The notes beneath the pieces are model-generated. The model ran no database searches and was not told the DNA's origin. It saw only the letters and a program-made list of their open reading frames with translations. The translations under genes were made by a program, and so were the position numbers. Positions 23,740 to 35,302 of a stretch of DNA of 64,000 nt are shown here, piece after piece. Numbering within the stretch: position 1 is the stretch's first letter; the number at the start of each line of letters is the position of its first letter. This DNA is from Siphonodentalium dalli (Eukaryota; Mollusca; Scaphopoda; Gadilida; Siphonodentaliidae). Location of the stretch: contig CP136065.1 in assembly GCA_032622095.1 (NCBI GenBank), forward strand, positions 205,510,151-205,574,150. Reading direction: 5' to 3'.

Positions 23740-25275
23740 ACTCCACTTTTCCCCTTTGAACACTTCCCTGAAATTTTGCACACCCTGTGCCAATACATTT
23801 TCTTATATACCAGTATGCAGGCCTAAAAAAACAACTTATTTGTTTCCTATTACGTTGCCAAAAAATTCCAGGTAGGTAGGGATTTTTTTTTTTTTTGGTA
23901 ATATTTTTTTACCCCCCCCCCCCCCCGACAGTAAAGAAGTACATTAATGCTTAGTTGTTTAATACTCTTTATACTTGTGTTAAGGCTGTCCAATATGTCC
24001 ATGTATATTGCAAGTAAACAGTTAATGTAACACAATAATATGATAAGTATTGTCAATGTGAACAAACAAATGCCTCCCAGGCACTCAATTATGCAGCTCT
24101 CTTGTAATTATTCTCTCAGTTTAGATTGTGGTGGCACATCTTCATCAGAGCACAACATTGACATAACAGGCCCAAGACGAACACCATAATAGGGCTTTTC
24201 TATGACCTTATAATAACATAAGTTGTATGATATTAATTCAAACTTCACTTAAATGTTTGGTCATACACCTCAGGCTCAGGACCTAAGACACACCTCCACT
24301 GGCATGATATCTCACATGAGCCTCAGACACATTGCACAGGTGTAAATGTTCCTCAGACACCCCTCAATTGCATTGAAATATAAAGTCCCACACCACACTG
24401 AAAATGATACCAAAGGCCACACCTTGACTGAGGTACCACACCTCAGCATTCAAATTGGCCCCAACTTTGAAGTTCCTTACACACACTGGCATATGCATGC
24501 TTCAGCTTGTAAGTTTGATACACCCAAACAAACCAGTCGATAATTTCATGTGCTTTTTTAGTGCCCATCCCAGAAGGGTGTTTGATATGGTAGACATGCA
24601 GTCATCTTTATACTGTCTGTATACATACTAGTAACTATACATGCACACTATGAATCCTTGATTGACTGGGGAGAGGAACTTTAAATTCTGATATAGAATG
24701 TCTTCTACATGTATATTGCTCTCTAACAGATAAGACTTCTTCCCAAAAGACATGGGAGTTGAACAAACAAGATTTATACCACAGGCAGGTTTTAAAGACT
24801 GCAGATTTATTGGTGAGATTGGGATTCATCTGCAACCACAAATGGACATGTATTTTAATAGAAGTAAATTGTTTTTGAAAATACCATCTAAAATTATTGC
24901 TACTTAATGTAAACATAGTATATAGTATATATTTAACGATATAGATGTTTATTTTTTTTTTGGGGTTGAATTTTTTTTTTTGGGTTGAAATTAAAAAAAA
25001 AAAGTCCAGGTCGGCCCAATTTCGGCAGGTCGGTCGGGTAACCGGAAACACAGATGTTTTTTTTATTTTGGCCTATGCGAGTCTCACATAGGGATCCTTG
25101 CGTATATAAGAGAATACGTTGGCCTTTAACAATATTTACCTTGACCTTGTAAGCCAGTGCATTATCTTATATATGCGATGTTCCCTATGACAGACTCATA
25201 TATAAAAGGTGATGCGCTGGAAAAGGGTTTTTAATGTTGCACCAGCGCAGCTCCAATTTATATGAAGGGGTTAAA
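23740..25275. mobile_element. Diverged ACTGGAGC-type MITE interrupted by a GGCC-ended element
   Basis: Host traces are CTTCCCTGAAATTTTGC and CCTGTGCCAATACATT on the left, and CCAGCGCAGCTCC ... GAAGGGGTTAA on the right. The inserted segment 23820-25070 starts GGCCTAAAAAAAC and ends TTTATTTTGGCC, with TTTCC/GGAAA subterminal blocks like the Harbinger-type MITEs. The inner part (24060-24950) is unrelated unique sequence with CACACCTCA-rich phrases. Confidence 0.5.
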
Positions 25276-25479
25276 TAGTTTATTTGGCTAAATCCAACAA
25301 CATGATTTAATATACACCAACAAAATATTAAACTGAGCAATATTGTGTTAGTTCCTGATAATATCATCAAGTTAAAAATTTAAATGATGTTGTGAAATCT
25401 GTCTTTATTCTTAATTATGGTACAACAATTAATGCGCTTTAATATGAATGCGTATAACATGGCAGCACAAGGGTCAAAA

Positions 25480-25950
25480 CTGACACACATTATAGCAGCA
25501 CTCGGCATACGGTACGCGAATACGCCCAATTTAACGATGAGAGTTGAGACTCGCCGACGGAATCAATTATATCCGAGTCGGGGAAAGCAAACTTCTAAAA
25601 CACGTTCAAACAAGTAGTTTTAAAACAGAAAAATAATCATTTTCATGCGAAACTCAGAACGAAAATTATACTAACCCCTGATGGAAGACATTGGTCTTCT
25701 CTTGGTTCGAAAGATGTTATCCAAGAGTTTTAAACAAGCCAGCGAAGAGTGACGTTTTCATGCCGCCATTACAACCCACTTCTGAGTAATTTCAGGATCG
25801 TCGCCAAGTTTTCTGCAACTCGGCGGATTACTCAGGGGAGATAATGCTTAAAATGCAGGTGCGCGCATGAAAACTCGGCGCGAAAGTTTAACCCATTACG
25901 TTGATTTTCACGCCGTGACATTTACATTATTGTTGTGTCGTAGGGCGTAT
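25480..25950. promoter_or_regulatory. CpG-enriched segment, possible promoter
   Basis: CpG density is clearly above the surrounding sequence, with GTGACGTTTT (CRE-like), GCCGCCATTA (YY1-like on the minus strand) and several CGGCG/GCGCGC words, and few MITEs. It is 5.9 kb upstream of the KIND start codon and could be that gene's promoter with a non-coding first exon. I could not define the exon boundaries. Confidence 0.25.
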
Positions 25951-26208
25951 AGCCAGGTAGTTGCGACGTTCGCAAAACATTGTCAACTATTTATTAAAGG
26001 GATTTTAACCCAGTGAAGCAACACTATATTAAGTGGCTCAAATATATTTGAAAGATGAAACTTTAATAAGAGTCTGGAGATCTAATATCCCCTAAAATTA
26101 AAAAAAATGGAGAATTTACTGAATTATGAATTTTATTTTCGTTTTGGGGGACAAAAAGTTGGATTTGTTTTACTTCCAATGGACATTTTCAGAAAGAATT
26201 AACTAGAC

Positions 26209-27472
26209 TTGGGAATTTGGTATGTTTCAGGAGACGGAAAGTGCTGTGTTTGGGAACTGTACAATTACACACCACATAAGGAAGACCCTCGATCGCATGA
26301 CTCATTTTTGACCCTCGATCGCATGACACAACTAGATCGCATGACTCATATTGGTTATAATGAATTTAAGCATGTTAAATGGCTTCCGGTGAGTGATAGG
26401 GTAGACTTCAGAGAAATACTGATGGTACTAAAAATCTCGGAAAAGAAAGCTCCAGCATATTTAGATAATAATTTTGTATTAGTTACTTGGTATTAGGACC
26501 CAGAAATATTCATTACCCTCTGTTAAATCCAAGGGCATCCACAGTTTCTATTATACAGGAGCGAAACTGTGTAATGGGCTAGATAAAGCATACCATATTC
26601 GTACCCCATTTGATCTCAAACACTGGACATTTTGCATTAAACATCACCTACTAGAGAAATTGATGAAAATAGAAGTAAATCCATTTGCTTTTTACTATAG
26701 GAACAATCTATATTTATCATCTTCTAACTAGAATTTTCTCAATACAACAGTTCAACTTATATTGTAATGTATGCTGGCATTATTTGGCCAGTTGCATATA
26801 TATGTCACTGCTGCCTGTATTTAGGTTTTCCATCTTTCGGTCATGGACTGTCCAGTCCAAAGCCGGCCATACATAGCAGTAGTGTGTTTATGTGGATGGC
26901 GGAGTGCTGTTGAAGTTCATTACTTGTGTATTGACTTATTTTATCAGCTTTTCCTCTCCATATAAGTCTCGTTCTTTAATGGCTTTTAATTAATTTAATT
27001 CAAATTTTAAATACTTTTATACATTGTGCTCCGAAATTTTGAACTTCACTCACTGCCCATGTGCCGAAAGCAACCAGGGACCGCAATGGAATTAAGTTCT
27101 CATTTAGAGAACTTTTTGCGTTCGATCCCTGATGGTCTCTCAGTCACATGAGTATTTCTATTTTATACAGATTTCTGCCACATAATTTATCATTTATTCT
27201 GAAGGCAACCTCTATAAAATGAATTAATTCTTGAGAAAATTGATATATTCTCTTATATATCAATTATTTGCACAGTCTGAACTTTATCTGTCTCATCAGA
27301 ACCCTACATATAACATATGTATATTTAATATAAATTATTATAATTATAATATTATATATACTGTTATGTATCCGATTTACTCAAATTGTAAACATACCCA
27401 TATAGTATGTATATCATGTACCATGTGATATATCCTGAACCATCGAATAAATCTAATCTAATCTATTCTAAT
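26209..27472 (+). pseudogene. 3' fragment of a non-LTR retrotransposon (LINE), dead
   Basis: Translation gives GYNEFKHVKWLPVSDRVDFR then EILMVLKISEKKAPAYLDNN, and in another frame GIHSFYYTGAKLCNGLDKAY. This is the C-terminal reverse-transcriptase pattern 'LxWLPVxxRxxFKxLxxxxKxxxxxAPxYL ... FxxxGxxLWNxLP' of LINE ORF2 proteins. Frames are broken by a stop at 26494 and a small tandem insertion of a CTCGATCGCATGAC repeat at about 26285-26345. The 3' end is AATAAATCTAATCTAATCT, a short tandem-repeat tail as in CR1/L2-like LINEs. The upstream part of the element is absent. Non-functional. Confidence 0.75.
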
Positions 27473-27495
27473 AACCCTCTAGTCTGAGATTGTTC

Positions 27496-28719
27496 AACAT
27501 TGATGTAAAGTGAAAATTACCGTTATGCTATTTTTTACTATATATACACCCGGTCCAGTTTCGTGGATCAAAATATATATGTCCACAAATACTTGTATAT
27601 TTATGCCAAAGCGATACTTATTCATGTCATATAATTTATAAAACAAATGGGGGGGGGGGGCGACTTTTCTTCATCATTGGAACAATAAAGAACGTTCGTT
27701 ATTACTTTATAATCCTTATATGGTAAACATAAAGAGCGTTCTTTATTACTATATATTCATTATATGGTAAACATAAAGATATTTTGTCTCACTTATGAAC
27801 GAAAAATTGAAAATGGCTGGAAAATTTAAATGACTTTGTTTTGTTTAGTTTTTTAAAGAGCGCATACAGACTGTATTTCGTATATTTATTGACATATATT
27901 GTACATTTAGTACTGTCAACAGTGGCAGTATATATGTTGAATACAGAAATGTATTGACAGAGAAGAGGGTATCACCCCTTCAATTCCCGTCATTAATATT
28001 TCGTGTATTCATCGGCCTATCATATCCGTCCCTCAAATTACGCAGACAAAATTTTGTGGGTACCCTTTTCAAGGTGAAGATCACATCGGGCGGAAAAACT
28101 GACCCGATGAAAATGTCCCCCGTTCCTAGGAAGCCCTAAGTACGTAAGAATCACACAACACGCTCATGTCTGGATACAGTCACGTTCGTCTCATGGCTTT
28201 GTTCGAAAAAGCAATTGCAACAGCTTCCGAGACACGTATATATGCTGCACCTAGGTGTAAAATTTCGTCGAAATCCGCCAGTTTTACCCGATTTGACCTT
28301 GAATTGATCATTTTCTAGGTCAAGGTCAGGTCTGGGTAACAATTTAACCCGTCCATGACACTTCCCGTAGGTAGCAAGTTTGAGCCCAATCGGTTCGAGT
28401 CTATAAAGGACACACACATATATATCATTTGTGGGTACCCGTTTCAAGGTGAAGATCACCTCGGGCGGAAAAAGTGACCCGATGACAATCTCCCCCGTTC
28501 CTAGAAGCCCTAAGTAAGTAAGAATCACACAACACGCTCATGTCTGGATACAGTCACGCTCACGCACGGACCCAGACGTAAGAATCACATTACACGCATA
28601 CGCTTTGACATAAATATACCAGTATTTGTGGACATATATATTTTGATCCACGAAACTGGACCGGGTATTTATATCGTAACAAATAGCATAACGGTAATTT
28701 TCACTTTACATCAATGTTG
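27496..28719. mobile_element. 1.2-kb element with about 115-bp terminal inverted repeats
   Basis: Left CAACATTGATGTAAAGTGAA through CCGGTCCAGTTTCGTGGATC mirrors the right end. Inside, a segment of about 130 bp (28050-28190) is repeated directly at 28430-28560, each with TTTCAAGGTGAAGATCAC and CCCGTTCCTAG. Frames over it are open by chance; no transposase. Confidence 0.8.
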
Positions 28720-28800
28720 CGACACGTGGGGGTTGATGGGGTGATTTCATGAGCCGTCGATAAGCTCAATATTTTCTATATCAGTTCAACAGATTAGTGC

Positions 28801-29287
28801 TTAAAGGTACTCAACCCGATAAAACTCCTCTCAATTACTATTTCAATGGCTTCGGGGGTCAAAAATATTTGATTCGAGTCGAGGAAGTCACCCATCAAAG
28901 CTCAGATTTGTTAGATATCGATTTTAGAAATCTATTATTTTTCATTATCGGGAATTCTTTCTGGCCCAGAAGATAGTAAAAAATTCGTTATTATTACCCA
29001 CTTGATTATAGAGTTATCCATCCTTGTCTGTTTGAATAGAATTTTGGCGTAAAATCTCGAGCATGGTACCAAATTGACGGCAGTTATAAGTACTCATCTC
29101 GAGAACATAAGAATTTTCAAAAATCAATATCTAATGACTCTGAGCTTTGTTTGATGGGTTCCTCGACTCGAATCAAATATTTTTTACCCCCAAAGCCAAA
29201 GAAATAGTAATATAGGACCCTCTGATCGGATTGTTGTTGTTGGAATCTGTTGAGATGGGGACCCTCTTTACGGGTTGAGTACCTTTA
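28801..29287. mobile_element. TIR element TTAAAGGTACTCAACCCG, complete copy
   Basis: The termini TTAAAGGTACTCAACCCG/CGGGTTGAGTACCTTTAA and long internal inverted blocks (GATTCGAGTCGAGGAA / TTCCTCGACTCGAATC) make most of it one palindrome. Confidence 0.85.
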
Positions 29288-30696
29288 ACTAATAACCCGA
29301 ATCACCAGCATGCAGTTGACCTATTTATGATTTTTAATTTCACAGACCGCCAAATAAAAAATAAAAAAAGAACAAATTTGCATAGTCGATAAACTATATT
29401 GGCAAAATCAGCATCAGTGGACATTTGAGAAATTTAGATAAAGTGTGTCATTTTTAACGTTTTATCGGACGGGGGGGGGGGGGGGGGTAATAACAAATTT
29501 TGTAGGAGTTATGGCGGTGGGTATAGGTGGCCAGAGAGCCAAAGTCACATTTTTTACAACCTCATGCATATTGTTTTTTTTTAACTGAAGACCTTTTGTA
29601 TCCATATTTGACATTAGTAACAGTTTAAAACAAATTATAACTGCAAAAATACCTTATTTATCTTACTGGAACCTCTCATGTGCCTTAGTGGAGGTGACAG
29701 TAAGCTGGCATGTTGCATATGGGACGGTGAGGTGACATACTTGCGTGCATGGATAAAGAGCAAGCACATGTCTCAAACATTAATGTGAATATCAATGGCT
29801 AGAAAATAACTGTCGACAGTGCATCAAGCTAATAAATGAATTATTTGCATGTTTATCAACTGAGATGATCTGTTGCTCTTACAACACATAAATTGTCAAA
29901 GTCTGGCAAAGTGACTGCTTGTCATTTAGTAAAATAGAAGTTGCTCAAGTAGACTAACAAAAGTGATATGGAATAATGCTAGAACATGGACTGGTTGACA
30001 GACTAATCAGGAAATGGTTAGAAATTATGAAATTGTGTGTAACATGCACAATGACCTTGGTTTGCTAATATCAGCAATTTATAAAATAATATTTCCAATT
30101 GCAGCCTGGTAAATATCATCTCTATGTATTTATTTTCAAAAAAATTAAACTGTAGTTGAATTGGAGCTGAATAACTGATATGTCATGGATATGTCTGCAA
30201 CACAGTGACTCGAAAGTCATGATTGAGTTCACTGTCCTTAAATGTTATCAGCTTAAATTGTATTACAAACAAATAGCCAAAATACATCCAGTTTATGTAA
30301 TAGCTTGCAGGGAAAATGATATCTTACTGGGTATGCAGGGGATATGCTGGGATATGTATCACTTGTTCATGTCAATTTGGATGCATATTCCTTATAATAG
30401 TGTTTTATGTGCATCTATCAGCTTCTGATGGGTTACTGTATTTGTCCACTAGATATATTGGAATTTCCATTTAGCAGTATGGAATTTGACCATCCAGGAA
30501 GAACTATAGTATACTCTCATCACACACTGACATGGAAACTCCAATGCATGTATACATGTGTATGTGGTAGACAAATGCCCATCAACCAGTATTTGAAAAA
30601 AAAAATCTTCATATTTACCTGTATAAACCATATTTTCAATTAAAACAGCTTCTGAAACAGGTTAAACTGTCATTTGATCCAATGGAGATAATTTCC
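29288..30696. other. No gene seen
   Basis: Contains a poly-G tract near 29470-29487; the rest is AT-rich with only short spurious frames. Confidence 0.5.
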
Positions 30697-31200
30697 TAGA
30701 TCATGCCATGAATCTCTACACTGGCTAACGCCCATAGATATCATATTCCACCAGTACAAAACCTTGGAACTTTTTTAAGTTTTGACAGGGAACAAAATAA
30801 TGCAGGGAATTTATTTCTTAGTTATCATCTGTTCCTTAATAATGTACTTCACTGTAGATGAAGGTCCCAACTCGAAATTTCACGATTTAAGTGAATTTGT
30901 GAGTTATTTTTCATTGCGTCGCTAACAATTATAGAATTTCTCCAGGGTAATTATTTCGATGTTTATTGCAACATCGGCTCACAAAAGTCAGAGAGAATCA
31001 TGCAATTTTGAGTTGGGACATTCCCCTGCAGTGAGGTACATTATTAAAGAACAATTCACAACTAAGAAATATATTCCCCACGTTATTTTTTGAACTTTAT
31101 AAGTTTCCCTGTCAAAACGTCAAAAAGTTCCAAGGTTTTGTACAAGTGGAGTGTGATCTTTTCGGGCGTTAGCCAGAGTAGAGTTTCATGGCATGATCTA
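30697..31200. mobile_element. AGATCATG-family TIR element, complete copy
   Basis: TAGATCATGCCATGAATCTC to GGCATGATCTA with extended internal symmetry. It lies immediately 3' of the candidate mini-gene and contains AATAAA on the minus strand. Confidence 0.85.
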
Positions 31201-31237
31201 ATAATTTTCCAGGCATATGAGTGATATCAGTAGGGTT

Positions 31238-31527
31238 TTATGCGGGTTTTAGACCAAAATTAGTGAAATTTGGAGGTGGGTCATGGTTGATCCAGCGAGT
31301 AATTATATCCTCCGGCCATGCCCATGCACGACCTGAATCGATGAATTTATCCAGGTTCATCTGTCCGTCACGACTGCACAGAGTAAAAGTAAAATGTAGA
31401 GTAATCGCCCATACTGAGAGGCGATAATCTATCATGTCCACGTTCCCACGAGTTATCCCGCTCTTATCACTCACATTAATGCAATGTGGTGTTGTGCCGG
31501 CTTCGTCCAGTGTGTCTCATATTCCAT
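31238..31527 (-). CDS. Candidate two-exon mini-gene, 62-73 aa, unknown function
   Basis: On the minus strand, exon 31527-31475 encodes MEYETHWTKPAQHHIAL and ends in a strong donor GTGAGT. A 101-bp intron ends in a pyrimidine-rich acceptor (ACTTTTACTCTGTGCAG). Exon 31373-31238 then runs in consistent phase (AT|T = Ile) to a TAA, encoding IRDGQMNLDKFIDSGRAWAW, then PEDIITRWINHDPPPNFTNF, then GLKPA. Two more in-frame ATGs upstream (to 31560) could add 11 residues, and an in-frame TAA lies further upstream. A TATA-like TATATATTATAAG lies at about 31600-31615. The protein is Trp-rich, soluble and has no signal peptide or membrane helix; I do not recognise the family. It could instead be the last two exons of a larger gene or chance. 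The 30697-31200 MITE lies directly downstream and supplies an AATAAA. Confidence 0.4.
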
Positions 31528-31560
31528 ATAAGGTACGTACAACATTCTACATGTAGTCAT

Positions 31561-33899
31561 AAAAACGGTACAAAACGAGTGATTTACACTCCATGCATAT
31601 CCTTATAATATATAGCGATTATTCCTCATTTATTTCCACATTGAATTCTTCGGTTTATTCGTTTGTGTGTTGTTTGAAGTTTTATTTTCTTTTGTTTATG
31701 TGACACGGAAACGCCCCCCTGTAATCAACGATCCACGTGCGCGTCGTTTTATGTACATATGTTTGTTGCTACAATGAACGAATTTCCGCATTCCAAAGCC
31801 CTCTGTCACTGAATGTGTATTGGTGTTTTGTTACATTCAGAATGGCGTTCGATCGGCTCTTGATATTGTATGTCAAAGCGAGTTATGTAATGCATAATTA
31901 TGTACATATAACAATTGTGTGCATATTACGGAGACGACTGAATCCACTGAAACGTAGGTGGGGGTACATTAAAAAAAATACCGGGGACAGGAAATTAGGA
32001 AAAAAACTCATCAGGAAAAATGTTGCAAGTAACACACTAGCAATGAGATGTAATGATGATATAAAAGATTGTGAGAAAATCGGCGACATGTGTATTTTCA
32101 CTTGGTGACTTTCCCCATCCGTTATAGGGTATAATTTAGAAAGAACAGTTACCAAATTTAGAAAATTTACTCAAGAATATACCAATAGTATAGTATAATG
32201 CTATCATGATCGAATGCGATAACATCCACAAAACACACTTTGTGTGAACCGAGCGTTTTTTATATACCATAATACAGCACGGATATAGTGAGCGATAAGA
32301 AAAACACTCAACACCGTGGATTTTTTTTAGGAGGGTGATTCTCGGTGACCCATTCAACACCGAAATACTGAGAGGCGAGGATTAGCAACAGAGACGTGGC
32401 GACATGGAGGGGGGGGGGGGGGTTGGGGGGGGGGTGTCTCACCCCTCCCAACTTTGGTCAAAATTTTCAACAGTTGGAAATTTCATACCTGCCAAAACAT
32501 TAGTTGGAAATTTCACACCAACAATAGGCTGAAAACAATTTATTGGGGGGAATTAATTGTTTTTGGACCAATATTTGCATATTTTCCTATTTTGGTCAAA
32601 ATGTTTCCAACCTTAGGGAGGGTGACAGGTTGAAAATTTCCAACACTTGGAAAGTTTGCGTCCTGGTCCCCCCCCCCCCCCCCGTGGCCAGTCGAAAACT
32701 GCTAGTTAATTTATGAAAACAATATTGTCATACATTTGGTCAACATTGGAATTGGAATTGTCATCAGTTGGAAATTTTCAACTCTAGGAAGGCTTGAGGC
32801 TAGTCTAGATGCTAGGATTTTGAGATTTTCTTGTTAAGATTTCAAAATTTTCGCACGCCGGGCCGAACAACCATGGTCAGCCCGGTGTGTCCTGATCTCT
32901 TGCCCGTAGCCGTGTGCATTTGTCTGGAGTGAGGACCACTAGATGTTAGGATTTATGCAATTTTTCAGGTTAAAATATCTTAATGTTCTCGTACCGGGAA
33001 TATAGAACCATCGTTTGTGAATATATAGGATATTAGGCCCGAGCACTGATGTGCAAGGGGAAGGGGGGGGGGGTGCAAATGGAATTATGCAAAAGTTGTG
33101 TTTGGTCTGATTCTGATCCAAGGGGGTGGAGTTGGAATTTCCCAAGGTGAACACCCCCCAAACGGAGACCCTCTAGCCACATCCATGATTAGCAACCGAT
33201 ATACCGGTATGTTGTAAACAATTTGGCTGCATTTCTAACCAAAATTTCACTTAGTGGGATATCCCCGGTGTTAAGTGTTTTGCTTATCGCACACTCTTTA
33301 CGAACTGCTTGTTTGCACAACATGTCGTTTGTTTACATAACATAGACTACAAAAAATTGTCTATATATATGCTATAATATTCTTTCCGTTTGTGGCGGTT
33401 TTAACGGATGTGACTATTTAAAAAAAACAATATACCCACCGCCAACGCTTATCGCATCTTTAAGGGTCAGACTCACGTTTTGCCAACATTTCCTGGTATT
33501 TAAAAAATTGATTTTCTCACAACCTCTCTGGAATGTCTTTGTGAATTTGGTACAAGCGATTATTGTGACACAATATTTACAAAAATATTTAAAATTCCAC
33601 TGTTTTTCGGAACCAAGAAATTCTGAAAAATAGATTTCTGTCAAAAGTGCAGTTCATATATCCATGATATCCTATCTGAAGATCATGAGAGGATACTTAA
33701 TTTTCCTTGATTTATGAAATTTACTGATTATTTTCAATTAGAACGCAACTACCCATAAATAATTTTTAATATTTGAGAATGTTCAGGTCATGCTTGCTGA
33801 TCAATGACTATATATAAGCTGAGATAAGCTCTGGGTCATGGGTTCATAACCACGTTAAAGATGACCACCATATCTCTTAACACTTTGAACTAACTCCTG
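31561..33899. other. Intergenic; no gene recognised
   Basis: Holds a G-rich tract (32408-32440), a C-run (32671-32684), repeated 'AGTTGGAAATTTC' phrases (32470-32790) and a poly-G at about 33062. A GGCGGTGGGTATA-containing repeat at 33400-33480 recurs near 53130-53215. Confidence 0.45.
31600..31616 (-). promoter_or_regulatory. TATA-like box upstream of candidate mini-gene
   Basis: The minus strand reads CTATATATTATAAGG about 40-75 bp upstream of the possible start codons at 31560 and 31527. In AT-rich DNA this is weak evidence by itself; it matters only if the mini-gene is transcribed. Confidence 0.2.
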
Positions 33900-34364
33900 T
33901 TGATTGCTCCCTGCTTATCACACAGCATATCAACATTTGTTTTCATTGGGCATTTGGGCTGGAATATTTGTGACTGCTCTATTCTTCATTATAATATGTG
34001 GGATATGATGCTATATTATGCAATTAAAAATCAAACTCATCATAATGATAAAAATGAAGCCTCCTCTCATATAGCCAAGACAGTAAATTATTTGGCGATT
34101 GGAGTATTGTGTGTGACATTTTTAATTATTATGGTAGTTCTTGGTACCGAAAGGGAACAAAAAAGAAGAAAAAATATTTCCAACCTCTAAATGTATTAAA
34201 ATCCACTTATGTTTATGCTCTCTTAGTAATTTCACATATTTTATATACAATCAGGATGATAATATGTGAAATTCCAGAATTTTTTGCCAGATAGATCCAG
34301 AGAAAATATTTTTGAAAATCTCTTGCCATTTTTGGCTGAATTCATGCGAAACGTGCGTCTCATC

Positions 34365-35065
34365 TTAAACCACGCCAACAGATTCCTCGTATCATGGAGA
34401 GGACTATGTATCAGTTTTGTGGAAATATAATAGGCAACTAAATAGAAATACCTGCTGATAAATTTTAGTGCCCCTCCCTTCTGCATTCCGGACACGAACG
34501 ATATCAATGTTGGTATATTTTAGCCACACAATTAGACCTCTTATATCATTCAGCTGACTGTATATAATTATGGTGGAAATCAGCGACTAAAACATTCTTA
34601 TCAATTTGTGTGACCCTCCTCTATTCCCTGACAAAAACGGTACCAATTTGGTCTATTTAAGCCCCACATTTAGATTCCTTGTATCATGGATAAGAATATT
34701 TAAATAATAATTTGGCGGAAATCGGCGTTTAATATATATATTTTCTATCAAGTTTTGTGCCCCCTCAATTTCCCCAAACCTTACTCGAACGGCGCCACTT
34801 TTAACATCTTTAGTACACACCATTTGACTCCTTATATCATTGCGATAATATAATTTTGATGGAAATAGGCTACTAAACTAGTATGGCGTATTTAAACCAC
34901 ACGAGTTGATTCCTCGTATATCACGGAGACGACTATATATTAATTTCGTGGATGACATCGCCGCTAAATATATTTTCTATCAATTTTAGAACTTTAGAAA
35001 TTTTTAACCTGCACCATCATCTTCCTCGTAAAAGGTTTCTAAAACGGAAAGATAGACAGACACAC
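34365..35065 (+). repeat. Diverged tandem repeat, about 170-bp units, four copies
   Basis: Each copy contains GATTCCTCGTATCATGGA-like, TTTTGTGGAAAT-like and CTATCAATTTTGTGCCCC-like blocks in order. It ends in a short AGACAGACACAC tract, like the other GACAGAC-terminated repeats. Confidence 0.65.
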
Positions 35066-35302
35066 ATTTGCAAATATAGATATACATTATACGAGTGAAT
35101 TTTTGCCAAAAATCCAACTGTTGATCCTTGTATATCTCGTTTATAGTAAATATATTAATACTATAGAAATAGGCTTCCTTTGGGAGCCTTTATTCAGCGT
35201 CGGAGGGACCTTGATGCGGCCTATAGATGCGGCCCCTAGGTTCATATTCGACTTATTTGATTCTGAAATGACCTAAGTCCATAGTGAACTTATACCCGTT
35301 AT

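Noticed and set aside
27954-28528. Pair of frames on opposite strands containing the same peptide-like segment
   Set aside because: Explained by the direct repeat inside the 27496-28719 element.
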